Source of the DNA: Bacteroidota bacterium
GTDB taxonomy: Bacteria; Bacteroidota; Bacteroidia; Bacteroidales; GCA-2748055
Direction of reading: 5' to 3'
Length of the DNA: 7,422 nucleotides
Assembly: GCA_030592605.1 (NCBI GenBank)
Contig: JAUVIT010000070.1
Span: 1-7,422, forward strand
This document shows positions 1 to 7,022 of this stretch, piece by piece. Each line of letters begins with the position of its first letter. The first letter of the stretch is position 1. A program made the position numbers and the translations under genes. The notes beneath the pieces were generated by a model, which had not been told where the DNA came from, searched no databases, and was given only the letters and a program-made list of their open reading frames with translations.

Positions 1-168
1 AATGTATAAGAGAGATGGTATATATTCCTTTTCGAAATTTCATATCATCATGATAATGGAGTCACTTTTAGGAGCGAAAGGTAAATATTTTAAAGCTTTC
101 ATCCCTAAATTAATATGTTAATCAGTCTGGCATAATAATTGGAGTGTTTGTATCGTTTTAGAAAATCA
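1..168. other. AT-rich leader upstream of the YkuD_2 transpeptidase gene
   Basis: This stretch holds no gene that I can support. It is AT-rich and presumably contains the promoter of the transpeptidase gene that follows, but I find no good match to the Bacteroidota -7 box TAnnTTTG. A purine-rich GGAG at 141-144 lies too far from the ATG at 169 to be a normal ribosome binding site. An open frame of 39 codons (2-121, +) ends here and could be the tail of a gene crossing the left edge, but it shows no recognisable motif. Confidence 0.4.
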
Positions 169-852
169 ATGAGTAAACTTTACATCATATCGGTTTTTAT
201 GCTGATGTCAAACCTGCTTTCTCCTGTTGAGGGAAGAGAAGGTGAAAAGGATATCAATCATAGACTTAAACCGCATGAGCTCAGAACATGCTATGTCAAT
301 TGTAATCTGGAAGGAAAGCTTGATTTTCAAATTTTTGAAAATGTGATGGAGAGCCTGGAGGAGATGGAATATAGCAATGAGGACATTGTTACCATTATTG
401 ACTTTTCGAAGCCGTCTACTGAAAAACGCCTCTTTATTCTTGATCTGGAAAAACAGAAACTCCTCTATCATACCTATGTGGCACATGGGAAAAATACCGG
501 CCAGAACAAGGCAACAAGGTTCTCAAACAATAAGGGCTCCAATCAATCGAGCCTGGGCCAGTTCCGGACGGCCGAGTCCTACCAGGGGAAGCATGGATAT
601 TCTCTACGGCTCGATGGCCTTGAAGAAGGATTTAACGACAATGCCCGGAGCAGGGCGGTGGTAATGCACAGTGCAAGCTACGTTAGCGAGGGCTTTATTC
701 AAAAGCATGGCAGGTTGGGCAGAAGCTGGGGCTGCCCGGCTCTTCCGGTTGAGCTATCAAAAGAAATCATTGATCTCATCAAAGGAGGTAGCTGTCTGTA
801 TATTTATGCCAACGACAGCGCCTATTTAGAGAACTCAATCCTTTCGGATTAA
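169..852 (+). CDS. Secreted L,D-transpeptidase catalytic domain protein (YkuD_2 family)
   Basis: This is a 227-residue murein L,D-transpeptidase-type protein of the YkuD_2 family (PF13645), expected to act on peptidoglycan stem peptides in the periplasm. Residues 1-22 form a hydrophobic signal peptide. The family pattern is then nearly complete: IIDFSKPSTEKRLFILDL (76-93), VAHGKNTG (94-101), SSLGQF (117-122), HGYSLRLDGLEEG (132-144), the histidine motif VVMHSASYVS with His167, and the catalytic SWGCPALP with Cys189. The cysteine and histidine needed for the acyl-enzyme are both present. I chose the ATG at 169 because the signal peptide starts there; a TTG ten codons upstream (139) would add a poor n-region. 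The gene converges on the YcbB-like gene and overlaps its stop codon. YkuD_2 proteins are little characterised, so the exact reaction (cross-linking, carboxypeptidase or protein attachment) is open. Confidence 0.9.
   Translation: MSKLYIISVFMLMSNLLSPVEGREGEKDINHRLKPHELRTCYVNCNLEGKLDFQIFENVMESLEEMEYSNEDIVTIIDFSKPSTEKRLFILDLEKQKLLYHTYVAHGKNTGQNKATRFSNNKGSNQSSLGQFRTAESYQGKHGYSLRLDGLEEGFNDNARSRAVVMHSASYVSEGFIQKHGRLGRSWGCPALPVELSKEIIDLIKGGSCLYIYANDSAYLENSILSD
849..852. other. Interlocked stop codons of two convergent genes
   Basis: The palindrome TTAA contains both stops: TAA of the + strand YkuD_2 gene (850-852) and TAA of the - strand YcbB-like gene (849-851). There is no intergenic space and no obvious hairpin terminator, so transcripts from either side probably run into the opposite gene unless they end inside coding sequence. 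Confidence 0.9.
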
Positions 853-1754
853 AAGGCTACTTTTTCTATATCCCGATCCAGTTTCTTTAGGATTGGTGCA
901 TCTCGTTCGTAAATATCAGGATAAAAGAAAACCGACTTTTGCTGGAATAATCCAGCGGTCCAATATAACAAAAGCACATCCAGGGGTTCTTCAAACAGGG
1001 CCCTGGTAGTACGTTTTGAATCCAGTGTTTCTCTGATTTTTTGCTTGTCCCATGAGCTTCCCTCCAAAAGAACCTCTGCCAGGTCAAGGGGATATTGGGT
1101 GCGGATGCAGCCATGACTAAATGAGCGTTGGGCCTTGTTAAACAGATATTTTGAAGGGGTATCGTGGAGGTATACCGCATATTTATTCGGAAAAATGAAT
1201 TTGACTTGTCCGAGGGCATTTCCGGGACCGGGTTCCTGCCTGATGGTATAGGGGAAGTTATTGGCAGACAGGGACTCAAAATCTAGCGAAGACATGGGTA
1301 CAATTTTTCCCGAACCGTCGAGAAGAACCATATTTCGATCTGATAGGTAAGAGTGATCCTTTTTGATTTTTGGAAGCATTTCCTTGATGGTGATGGAGCG
1401 AGGCACAGTCCAGGTCGGATTGAATCCAATATACTGAAGCCGGGATTTGAAATCCGGGGTTTTATTTAGGTCCGTTCCCACCTGAACATTGGTATCGAAA
1501 ACACGCTCAGAGTTTTTCACCACATAGGCTCTGAAGCGTGCGATGTTTACAATGATGTATTCCTCACTCAGGTTATGGGTGACCCACCTGAAACGCTCCA
1601 GGTTTACCCTGATCTGGTTAATTTTCTTCTCCACAGGCACATTCATGGCTGCAAAACTAGCTTTCCCTATCACTCCGTCCACCTCCAGACCATGCCGTTC
1701 CTGGAAGTAGCGAACATCCTTTTCAAGAGTGGGGTCGTACTCTTCACTATTCAT
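849..1754 (-). CDS. YcbB-like L,D-transpeptidase, C-terminal catalytic part (downstream of a frameshift)
   Basis: This open frame carries the end of a peptidoglycan-binding domain (YFQERHGLEVDGVIG, residues 16-30) and a complete YcbB/LdtD-type catalytic domain. Family landmarks are NQIRVNLERFRWV (46-58), FNPTWTVPRSI (111-121), LGQVKFIFPN (181-190), YLHDTP (195-200) and the catalytic SHGCIR with His214 and Cys216. Such enzymes make 3-3 cross-links between peptidoglycan stem peptides in the periplasm. The ATG at 1754 is only the first one in the frame and not a natural start. The same frame stays open upstream and encodes DPGESDPRILKIRRRLEVTGDL, which is typical YcbB sequence joining the N-terminal half. 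On its own this part has no signal peptide, so unless the ribosome shifts frame it would not be exported. The C-terminal 30 residues (271-301) extend past the usual catalytic core. Confidence 0.88.
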   Translation of the reverse strand: MNSEEYDPTLEKDVRYFQERHGLEVDGVIGKASFAAMNVPVEKKINQIRVNLERFRWVTHNLSEEYIIVNIARFRAYVVKNSERVFDTNVQVGTDLNKTPDFKSRLQYIGFNPTWTVPRSITIKEMLPKIKKDHSYLSDRNMVLLDGSGKIVPMSSLDFESLSANNFPYTIRQEPGPGNALGQVKFIFPNKYAVYLHDTPSKYLFNKAQRSFSHGCIRTQYPLDLAEVLLEGSSWDKQKIRETLDSKRTTRALFEEPLDVLLLYWTAGLFQQKSVFFYPDIYERDAPILKKLDRDIEKVAF

Positions 1755-1786
1755 GTTGTTCAGATTGCTGAGGTCTCCTGTGACTT

Positions 1787-2554
1787 CTAACCTTCTTCGA
1801 ATTTTGAGAATCCTGGGATCAGATTCACCCGGATCAATTTTACCCCTGCTGTAACTGTTCCCCAGCCACCATTTTCGGCTATTATCCGGTATTCGGCCAA
1901 CTCCCTCATCAGGTTCCCATAGGATGGAATTTCGGGCCTTAATCCATGTAGTTCCTTTAAGAGGATGTGATTATTTATGGCTTCTGCCAGTCGTTTTCCA
2001 TCCCCTCCAGGCAATTCCTGGTAGCCGAAATTCCATTGTACATCGAGGCTGTGAGGATCAACTTTGCCATCCAGAAGATGGTAGGCGTATAGCAATATGG
2101 CATCGGTCATCAACAGATCAAATTTCGCCACCCATTCATGGTCCACTTCACCCTGATCCCTTGAGGTTTCTATTTTTTGAACGATGGATTTTAAGATATC
2201 CACATGGTAATCTACAGGAAGTAAGCCATCGTCGTAGGATCCTTCCAATGCTTCGATGGCCTCTTTCAGTGCTTCAAGATCCTGCCATGCAGGGGCATAT
2301 TCCAGTTGCTGGTAAAATTTCGCAAGTACAGATTTGGCATATATCTTTTCATGCTCGATTTCTACCAGAGTACCCTTTGCCAGGTCCTCCACCAAGGCTT
2401 GGATATGAGGGCTGATTTTTTCTACATCCTTATATAAGCGTTTGTGCTGTTTCCTCAGGTCCTCATTACTGTTCTGTGCAATCGCCGCTGTGCTGGTTGC
2501 AAGCAACAATACAATCAATGCATTGAAAATAATTCTCATGGTATTTGATTTCAT
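1787..2554 (-). CDS. YcbB-like L,D-transpeptidase, N-terminal scaffold part (upstream of a frameshift)
   Basis: This frame encodes the export signal and N-terminal scaffold of a YcbB-like L,D-transpeptidase. A signal peptide ending in the probable cleavage site AIA-Q is followed by the helical scaffold: AKFYQQLEYAPAWQD, a DDGLLPVDYH motif, and a LLDGKVDPHSLDVQW segment. It ends in the AENGGWGTVTAGVK stretch that normally leads into the peptidoglycan-binding domain. Instead of continuing, the frame turns into unrelated residues and stops at 1787. I chose ATG 2554; ATG 2539 is equally possible and keeps the signal peptide. A TTG at 2587 would lie inside a likely promoter, so I reject it. A repaired gene (849-2554) would encode about 568 residues, normal for this family. 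The truncated product lacks any catalytic residue. Confidence 0.85.
   Translation of the reverse strand: MKSNTMRIIFNALIVLLLATSTAAIAQNSNEDLRKQHKRLYKDVEKISPHIQALVEDLAKGTLVEIEHEKIYAKSVLAKFYQQLEYAPAWQDLEALKEAIEALEGSYDDGLLPVDYHVDILKSIVQKIETSRDQGEVDHEWVAKFDLLMTDAILLYAYHLLDGKVDPHSLDVQWNFGYQELPGGDGKRLAEAINNHILLKELHGLRPEIPSYGNLMRELAEYRIIAENGGWGTVTAGVKLIRVNLIPGFSKFEEG
1833..1847 (-). pseudogene. Frameshift site splitting the YcbB-like gene
   Basis: Read on the - strand, the frame of the N-terminal half passes GGGG-T-AAAA-TTGATCC and then leaves the family sequence, while the frame one base back continues it perfectly as KIDPGESDPRILKIRRRL. One missing base in the A run (plus-strand TTTT, 1838-1841) or in the adjacent G run (CCCC, 1843-1846) explains this. 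It could be a real mutation, an assembly error in a homopolymer, or a -1 slip of tRNA-Lys on AAAA, which would give the expected protein without any repair. I favour a mutation or an assembly error because there is no classical X-XXY-YYZ heptamer. Confidence 0.8.
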
Positions 2555-2584
2555 TGGAGTATAACAAATGAAACAGGAAAATGT

Positions 2585-2592
2585 CAAATCTA
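2585..2592 (-). promoter_or_regulatory. Bacteroidota-type -7 box of the YcbB-like gene
   Basis: Read on the - strand the bases are TAGATTTG, an exact match to the Bacteroidota consensus TAnnTTTG. A TTCG, one mismatch from the upstream TTTG element, lies 17 bases before it. Transcription would start about 25 bases ahead of ATG 2554 and about 40 ahead of ATG 2539. Overlapping it is a TTGACA / 18 bases / TATACT pair resembling an E. coli sigma-70 promoter, which is probably fortuitous. The box suggests that the YcbB-like gene is transcribed separately from the DUF4249 gene upstream. Confidence 0.45.
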
Positions 2593-2624
2593 AAACAAAG
2601 AAAACCTGGCGAAGCTAATATCCC

Positions 2625-3836
2625 CTACCAGAAGTCTGGCTTAATAGCTGAGCTACCCTTATATTCCCTGCAATCCACACAGTGCATGTTTACCTTTGCG
2701 TATACAGTGGTCCCGTGATAGGTCACTCTTGCGAAATAGGATGGATAGTAGGTAGGTGAGCCGGATCCAGGTCCTTGATCGACGGGCAGACAATAATGAG
2801 GATTAGGTTTATGGTCCAGGCCAGGAATTTCCTCAGCAAATGCCCTGGCTTCCCGCACTCCTGACATGGTAAAAAAGCCCAATACTTTCTCGCTTTCATC
2901 TGCAATATTGTAGATATTTGACTTTATGAGGGCCGGTTGTCTGTCAAACAAAGTACCTTGCCCCTGGCGGTGTGAACCTATTTCATTCCAGTAGTTATAT
3001 CCCTCAGGGCCCAGTGAATACTGTCTCACCCGCAGACTATATTTAAAGATAAGTTTCTGTTCGTTCCAATCGTTGGGAACAAAGTCAAAGGCCTTGTTAA
3101 AAGATCCAAAATCCAGATTCTTCATTGCTAAGCTGTGGCCAGCGGGAAGATCATGTGTAATATAACAGACCCTGGGATTATCGTCCCCTTCCAGCGGCCT
3201 CCTGGTCCAGCGGTTCAAATAAACATATGCTTCCATGTTGGGATTGTGAAACTCGTATGTTTCAGTAAGCTCCCATCTAATGTATTCACAGGTCTCATCG
3301 TCATAGGTGAAATCGAGGTAAAAACGAATTCCCGGGACGGCATCATCCTCACCCGGATACTCCATGCTCTCCACCTTATAGTATACTGTATCAATGGCTG
3401 GAACGGGTCTGAGCCTGTCAAAGTCTGAATGGTATTCATTCCCATCCTGAGTGAGCACCTGTACCTGGAATATCATACCGGTACGCAGATAGGACGAATC
3501 AAGCTCTGCAGTGTAAAATCCCGGCTCTTCACTGGCGATAAACTCACGGCTTTCCCCGTCTTCCCTGAGCAAGAAGATGAAACAACCTAACTCGGGATTA
3601 AAACCAGGCAACTCCGGGTTAGAGGAGCGGGATACTTCGATCGTTTGGGTTCCGGGTTCATCGGTAATATGAGCATTGATCACCAGGAGTCCTTCCTTCA
3701 GGTACAGATCGTCTGGATGATAACGCTCTATACAACTGTTGAGAAGGGCCATGGCCATCATGCATATAAGGGCAATCTGGCGAATATGCTTTTTAAATGG
3801 AGAGCTGAGGGTGTTGAAAACGGACCTTTTGGGCAT
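2625..3836 (-). CDS. DUF4249 domain-containing lipoprotein
   Basis: This 403-residue protein belongs to the DUF4249 family of Bacteroidota lipoproteins, whose function is unknown. A signal peptide with the lipobox LLNSC puts the lipidated cysteine at residue 35, so the mature protein should be anchored in the outer membrane. The beta-rich body shows the usual family features: LVINAHITDEPGTQTIEVSRS near the N-terminus, a YTAELDSSYLRTG stretch, and the characteristic C-terminal signature CVDCREYKGSSAIKPDFW. DUF4249 genes typically sit beside a TonB-dependent outer-membrane receptor and are thought to be its surface partner, but no receptor gene lies in this window. It follows the TIM-barrel gene by 60 bases on the same strand, so it may or may not share that transcript. 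The ATG at 3836 is chosen because inner methionines (26, 27, 29) would leave too short a signal peptide. Confidence 0.88.
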   Translation of the reverse strand: MPKRSVFNTLSSPFKKHIRQIALICMMAMALLNSCIERYHPDDLYLKEGLLVINAHITDEPGTQTIEVSRSSNPELPGFNPELGCFIFLLREDGESREFIASEEPGFYTAELDSSYLRTGMIFQVQVLTQDGNEYHSDFDRLRPVPAIDTVYYKVESMEYPGEDDAVPGIRFYLDFTYDDETCEYIRWELTETYEFHNPNMEAYVYLNRWTRRPLEGDDNPRVCYITHDLPAGHSLAMKNLDFGSFNKAFDFVPNDWNEQKLIFKYSLRVRQYSLGPEGYNYWNEIGSHRQGQGTLFDRQPALIKSNIYNIADESEKVLGFFTMSGVREARAFAEEIPGLDHKPNPHYCLPVDQGPGSGSPTYYPSYFARVTYHGTTVYAKVNMHCVDCREYKGSSAIKPDFW

Positions 3837-3896
3837 CTAATGTTTTGCGTTTGGGCCGCAATTTATAAAACCTCAGTATATCCTCTAGTCTTTCAG

Positions 3897-4781
3897 TCAG
3901 ATTTCCAGATATTTTTTCAGAAGTTCCTTTCCCTGCATGATGGCATCTCTTCCACTTGATCCGATCCCATACCATCCTCTGTATCCGGAAACATGACTTA
4001 ATTTGATCATTTTTGCCGTCAGCTCTTCGGTGGGCTGGTTGCGATAGGACATTCCCACTGCCCAGGGGAACATCTTTTCAAGATATTCCACATTGTCGAA
4101 GGAATCAGATGGTCCTCGCCAGTCGGGGTAAGAACCAAAGTACAGGTTGTTTACCTTTTTCAAGAGGGCCACCATCCAGTCGGCATCATTTGAAACACCT
4201 CCGTGATTTTCAATACAAACACTGATTCCTGCCGGAATAGCATGCTCCAGTAACATATTGTATGATTCTGCTGCCCACTTTAAGGCCTCCTCCTTATCCA
4301 CATCCTGTGGTCCTCTGCAATTGGTTCGAATGGCTTTGCACCCCAGATACTGCGCAATATCAATCCACTTCCTGTGATTGATCACAAACTGTTTCCTTAA
4401 TTCAGGTGTGGGTTCACAGCCGTCACCTTCCGCATCGATCATGATCAATACCATTTTCACCCCGTGGTAGTCTGCATTCTTTTTCAATTGATTGAGATAG
4501 CTTACAGTGGGGACTTCAAACAAAGTATTGACAAATTCAATTCCGTTCAAACCAAAATCTTCTCTGGCAATTCGGGGGAAATCCAGGTTCTTCCATTTCC
4601 CTTCCCTTATTTCGTCAACCAATGCCCATTGGGCAAGGGAGATATCATCCTGGGTCATTTGTGGTGTTGCCATGCTTTTCGAGTACATAACCAAAGAAGG
4701 TGCAAGCAGTCCGGTTGCACCTGCTAAGACAGTTTTTTCAATGAAACTTCTTCTTGAGTAATGTTTTTGTGAATTTTTCAT
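3897..4781 (-). CDS. Tat-exported sugar phosphate isomerase/epimerase-like TIM barrel protein
   Basis: This 294-residue protein starts with a twin-arginine signal (SRRSFIEK at 9-16, hydrophobic stretch 18-33), followed by a xylose-isomerase-like TIM barrel (PF01261). Barrel strands visible in order include GLNGIEFVNTLF (77-88), VKMVLIMID (108-116), CKAIRTNC (148-155), ISVCIENHGG (186-195) and LYFGSYPDWRG (213-223). Glu191 and Asp220 fit the first two metal ligands of the family. The usual later His and Glu ligands are not obvious: their places hold GMSYRN (243-248) and GIGSSG (272-277). A GIE motif is expected at the latter, and Gly274 (GGA) is one transition away from Glu (GAA). The gene starts 12 bases after the oxidoreductase gene, so the two are surely co-transcribed and probably act on the same sugar in the periplasm. 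Substrate unknown; a 3-keto-sugar or polyol epimerase role is only inference. Confidence 0.85.
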   Translation of the reverse strand: MKNSQKHYSRRSFIEKTVLAGATGLLAPSLVMYSKSMATPQMTQDDISLAQWALVDEIREGKWKNLDFPRIAREDFGLNGIEFVNTLFEVPTVSYLNQLKKNADYHGVKMVLIMIDAEGDGCEPTPELRKQFVINHRKWIDIAQYLGCKAIRTNCRGPQDVDKEEALKWAAESYNMLLEHAIPAGISVCIENHGGVSNDADWMVALLKKVNNLYFGSYPDWRGPSDSFDNVEYLEKMFPWAVGMSYRNQPTEELTAKMIKLSHVSGYRGWYGIGSSGRDAIMQGKELLKKYLEI

Positions 4782-4793
4782 GGTGATGGATTA

Positions 4794-6290
4794 TTAAAGT
4801 TCCCAGCCTTTCCTGTATTCCCTAGTCAGATTTTTGTTGGCTTCATCATCGTTTGTGATCTTCATATTTACGGAATCATATTCTACCTTCTTATCTGCTC
4901 TCAGGGCAATCGCTGCAAGGTTGATGGCTTCTGTAACTACTCCTGCATACTTAAAGCTGCCTGGCGACTCCTTATCCGCTTTGATTGAGGCTGCCCATGT
5001 ATTTGAGCGAGGTCCCCTTTCTCTTTCAGGAAGTTCTTTTTCTCCCTGATATGCTTTCATGCGCCTGGAAGGTATGATCTCGGGATCCTGACCCAGAAAT
5101 CCTGCCAGTATCTTTCCCTGATCACCCACAAACATCATCCCCTCATCAGGCATATCCCGCTTATCTTCCTTGAGTTCTTCAGGAATAAAGGGTTTCATGC
5201 CACCATCGTACCAGAGCAGATCAAAAGCAGGAAGATTCTTTTGTTTCGGGAACTCTATCTGGATCAGGCTTGATAAAGGAAATGAAACATCATTATCAAG
5301 CCATTTATAGGTATTGCCGTCAATGTAACGATGCGTTGTCCCGTATGCTTTTGCAGCAACAGGTGGTGTATCAATTCCGAAGGCAAGGAACAAGGGGAAG
5401 AGACTGTAATGCCCCATGTCTGCAATGCTTCCACCTCCAAAATCATACCATCCGCGGAAACGGTTATGTGTATAGTTGGGATGATAGGGCAAATCGGGCA
5501 CCGGACCCAACCACAGCTCCCAGTTGAAGCCATCGGGTACAGGTTTGGATTCTTTGGGCCGAGATGGCCATTGTTCCCACACCGGCCGGTAGGACCAGTT
5601 ATGTATCTCTTTTAAATTGCCGATTGCTCCATCCTTAATCCATTTCAGAATTAGCTCGTGTTCAGGCCTCTCACTCCAGGCCAGCAAATGTGTTTTCACA
5701 TTTGATTGTTTTGCGGTCTCAATGGTAAGCCTTCCCTCCGACATCCGGTTGGCAATGGGCTTATGCGTGATCACATGTTTGCCTTTTTTCATGGCTGAAA
5801 TCGCAAGATGGGCGTGGTGATGATCGGGGGTCATGATCTTAATGGCATCGACGTCCGTTTCTTTTTCAAGCAGTTCACGGTAATCCTCGTAGGAGCTGCA
5901 TCCTTTATAGGTGCCTGAGGCTCGATTTTTCCCATAGTATTTTTCAACGTATTCCTTTCCAATGTCCCTTCCACCCGGGATGCCCTTATAATTAGAACCC
6001 CAGGCGGGATCCTCAAGTGTTTTTCGGATTGAGTTTCGAATGCCTTCCGAGGACCAGTCCAGGTAATCGGTCGTGAATTTATTTACATCACAGACGGATA
6101 CAACCTGGATGTCAGGATTTTGCAGCATTCCGGGCATCTCCCGCAACCCCTGTGTGCCGCAACCTATATTGGCGACTGTTATTTTATCTGAGGGGGCCAC
6201 AAATCCAGGTCCACCCAATACATGCCTGGGAACAACAGTAATGGTCGCAGCAGTAGCTGCCGCTGTACCAATGAATTTTCTTCTGTTCAT
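4794..6290 (-). CDS. Tat-exported Gfo/Idh/MocA family oxidoreductase
   Basis: This is an NAD(P)-dependent sugar or polyol dehydrogenase-like protein of 498 residues. Counting from the ATG at 6290, it opens with the twin-arginine motif MNRRKFIG and a hydrophobic segment ending near residue 25. A Rossmann fold follows: KITVANIGCGTQG (36-48) is the dinucleotide loop and VVSVCD (63-68) the second strand. DAIKIMTPDHHHAHLAISAMKKGKHV (148-173) leads to THKPIA. There the usual catalytic-site EKP reads HKP. The C-terminal domain has GGGSIADMGHYSLFPLF with Asp291 and His294 at the substrate site. ATGs at 6308 and 6326 are also in frame and would give 504 or 510 residues; I prefer 6290 because Tat proteins of this type normally begin directly at the RR motif. 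It lies 50 bases behind the lipoprotein gene and 12 bases before the TIM barrel, suggesting a shared operon. GH109-like glycosidases belong to the same superfamily but are a less good fit. Confidence 0.88.
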   Translation of the reverse strand: MNRRKFIGTAAATAATITVVPRHVLGGPGFVAPSDKITVANIGCGTQGLREMPGMLQNPDIQVVSVCDVNKFTTDYLDWSSEGIRNSIRKTLEDPAWGSNYKGIPGGRDIGKEYVEKYYGKNRASGTYKGCSSYEDYRELLEKETDVDAIKIMTPDHHHAHLAISAMKKGKHVITHKPIANRMSEGRLTIETAKQSNVKTHLLAWSERPEHELILKWIKDGAIGNLKEIHNWSYRPVWEQWPSRPKESKPVPDGFNWELWLGPVPDLPYHPNYTHNRFRGWYDFGGGSIADMGHYSLFPLFLAFGIDTPPVAAKAYGTTHRYIDGNTYKWLDNDVSFPLSSLIQIEFPKQKNLPAFDLLWYDGGMKPFIPEELKEDKRDMPDEGMMFVGDQGKILAGFLGQDPEIIPSRRMKAYQGEKELPERERGPRSNTWAASIKADKESPGSFKYAGVVTEAINLAAIALRADKKVEYDSVNMKITNDDEANKNLTREYRKGWEL

Positions 6291-6340
6291 GTAGTTTTTT
6301 GCTTCCATAATCCTAATATTTATCATTTAGTGATTGAAAG

Positions 6341-6976
6341 TTATTTCTGGATTAATCCCTCATCTTTAAGTTCATTAATCAGGTCATAGGAGTATCTGTC
6401 GAACCAGCTGTCGATGCTTGATGGATTATAAGCTTCAGATTGAATTGACCAGAGGAGCTGATCCTGCTCAAGGTCATAGAAGTTAGTCTCTATGTAATAG
6501 GTATTATCAGTTGTGTAGTAACCTGGAGAGTACACCTGGGGATAATAGTGATTATAATATCCATAATAACTGCCATACATGCCATAACTCATTGGGTAAT
6601 ACGCACTTCCTGGTCGATAGGTCTCAACAGATTTTACATCGAGCAGGGCGATGAGGAAAACTGCATCACAGCCGGTTCTTTTAATGGCCTCGGCCATTTG
6701 CTCCCGTGTGAAGCTCTCGGAGATAGAAATATTGGGAGGAAAAACGGAACTGCTTACCACCACTTTGCGTCCCCTTGATGCCAATGCTTCTGCCATCCGG
6801 TCTTCTACAGAGAAACTAGTTCCGGTACCTGGTGAAATTACAATGACAAAAATAGATTTATAGGGCTCTTTTGCCCCGGCCTCGGGATTGATCCAGGAGT
6901 TGGTAATTTTCTGGCCTGGTCCGCAGGCTGATAGTACCAGGGAAAACAACAGTATTGAAAGGATTTTCGATTTCAT
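6341..6976 (-). CDS. DUF4136-like lipoprotein with a tyrosine-rich insert
   Basis: This 211-residue protein begins with a lipoprotein signal peptide whose lipobox LSAC gives Cys18 as the lipidated residue. The mature N-terminus (KITNSWINPEAG, 23-34; YKSIFVIVIS, 39-48; VEDRMAEALASRG, 57-69) resembles DUF4136-type lipoproteins, which have no established function, and a conserved-looking GCDAVFLIALLDV (102-114) follows. Residues 120-161 are highly tyrosine-rich, with 16 tyrosines in 42 positions mixed with Gly, Ser, Pro and Asn, suggesting an exposed loop. The C-terminal part (YYIETNFYDLEQDQLLWSIQSEAY) is beta-strand-like and ends without a membrane anchor. It lies just upstream of the oxidoreductase gene on the same strand and may be co-transcribed, but nothing shows that it works with the sugar enzymes. 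The family assignment is tentative; the lipoprotein call is firm. Confidence 0.75.
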   Translation of the reverse strand: MKSKILSILLFSLVLSACGPGQKITNSWINPEAGAKEPYKSIFVIVISPGTGTSFSVEDRMAEALASRGRKVVVSSSVFPPNISISESFTREQMAEAIKRTGCDAVFLIALLDVKSVETYRPGSAYYPMSYGMYGSYYGYYNHYYPQVYSPGYYTTDNTYYIETNFYDLEQDQLLWSIQSEAYNPSSIDSWFDRYSYDLINELKDEGLIQK

Positions 6977-7022
6977 CTTTTGTAGGATTAGTATTGGTTA
7001 AAGCAATTTAAGTAAAATTTGT

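Noticed and set aside
2..121. A 39-codon open frame on the + strand at the left edge (MYKRDGIYSF...)
   Set aside because: It is short, AT-rich and without any recognisable motif. It could be the tail of a gene outside the window, but nothing supports this.
139..168. TTG at 139 as the start of the YkuD_2 gene
   Set aside because: The ATG at 169 begins directly at a normal signal peptide; the ten extra residues add nothing typical.
1924..2415. A 163-codon + strand open frame opposite the YcbB-like scaffold
   Set aside because: The - strand frame has clear YcbB family sequence and a signal peptide; the + strand product resembles nothing and is a shadow.
2555..2587. TTG at 2587 as the start of the YcbB-like gene
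   Set aside because: It lies within the likely -7 promoter box and would put a cysteine-containing, non-hydrophobic stretch ahead of the signal peptide.
4794..6290. Assignment of the oxidoreductase to glycosidase family GH109
   Set aside because: It shares the Rossmann fold and Tat signal, but it is longer than the usual members and I could not see a GH109-specific motif, so only the broad superfamily is given.
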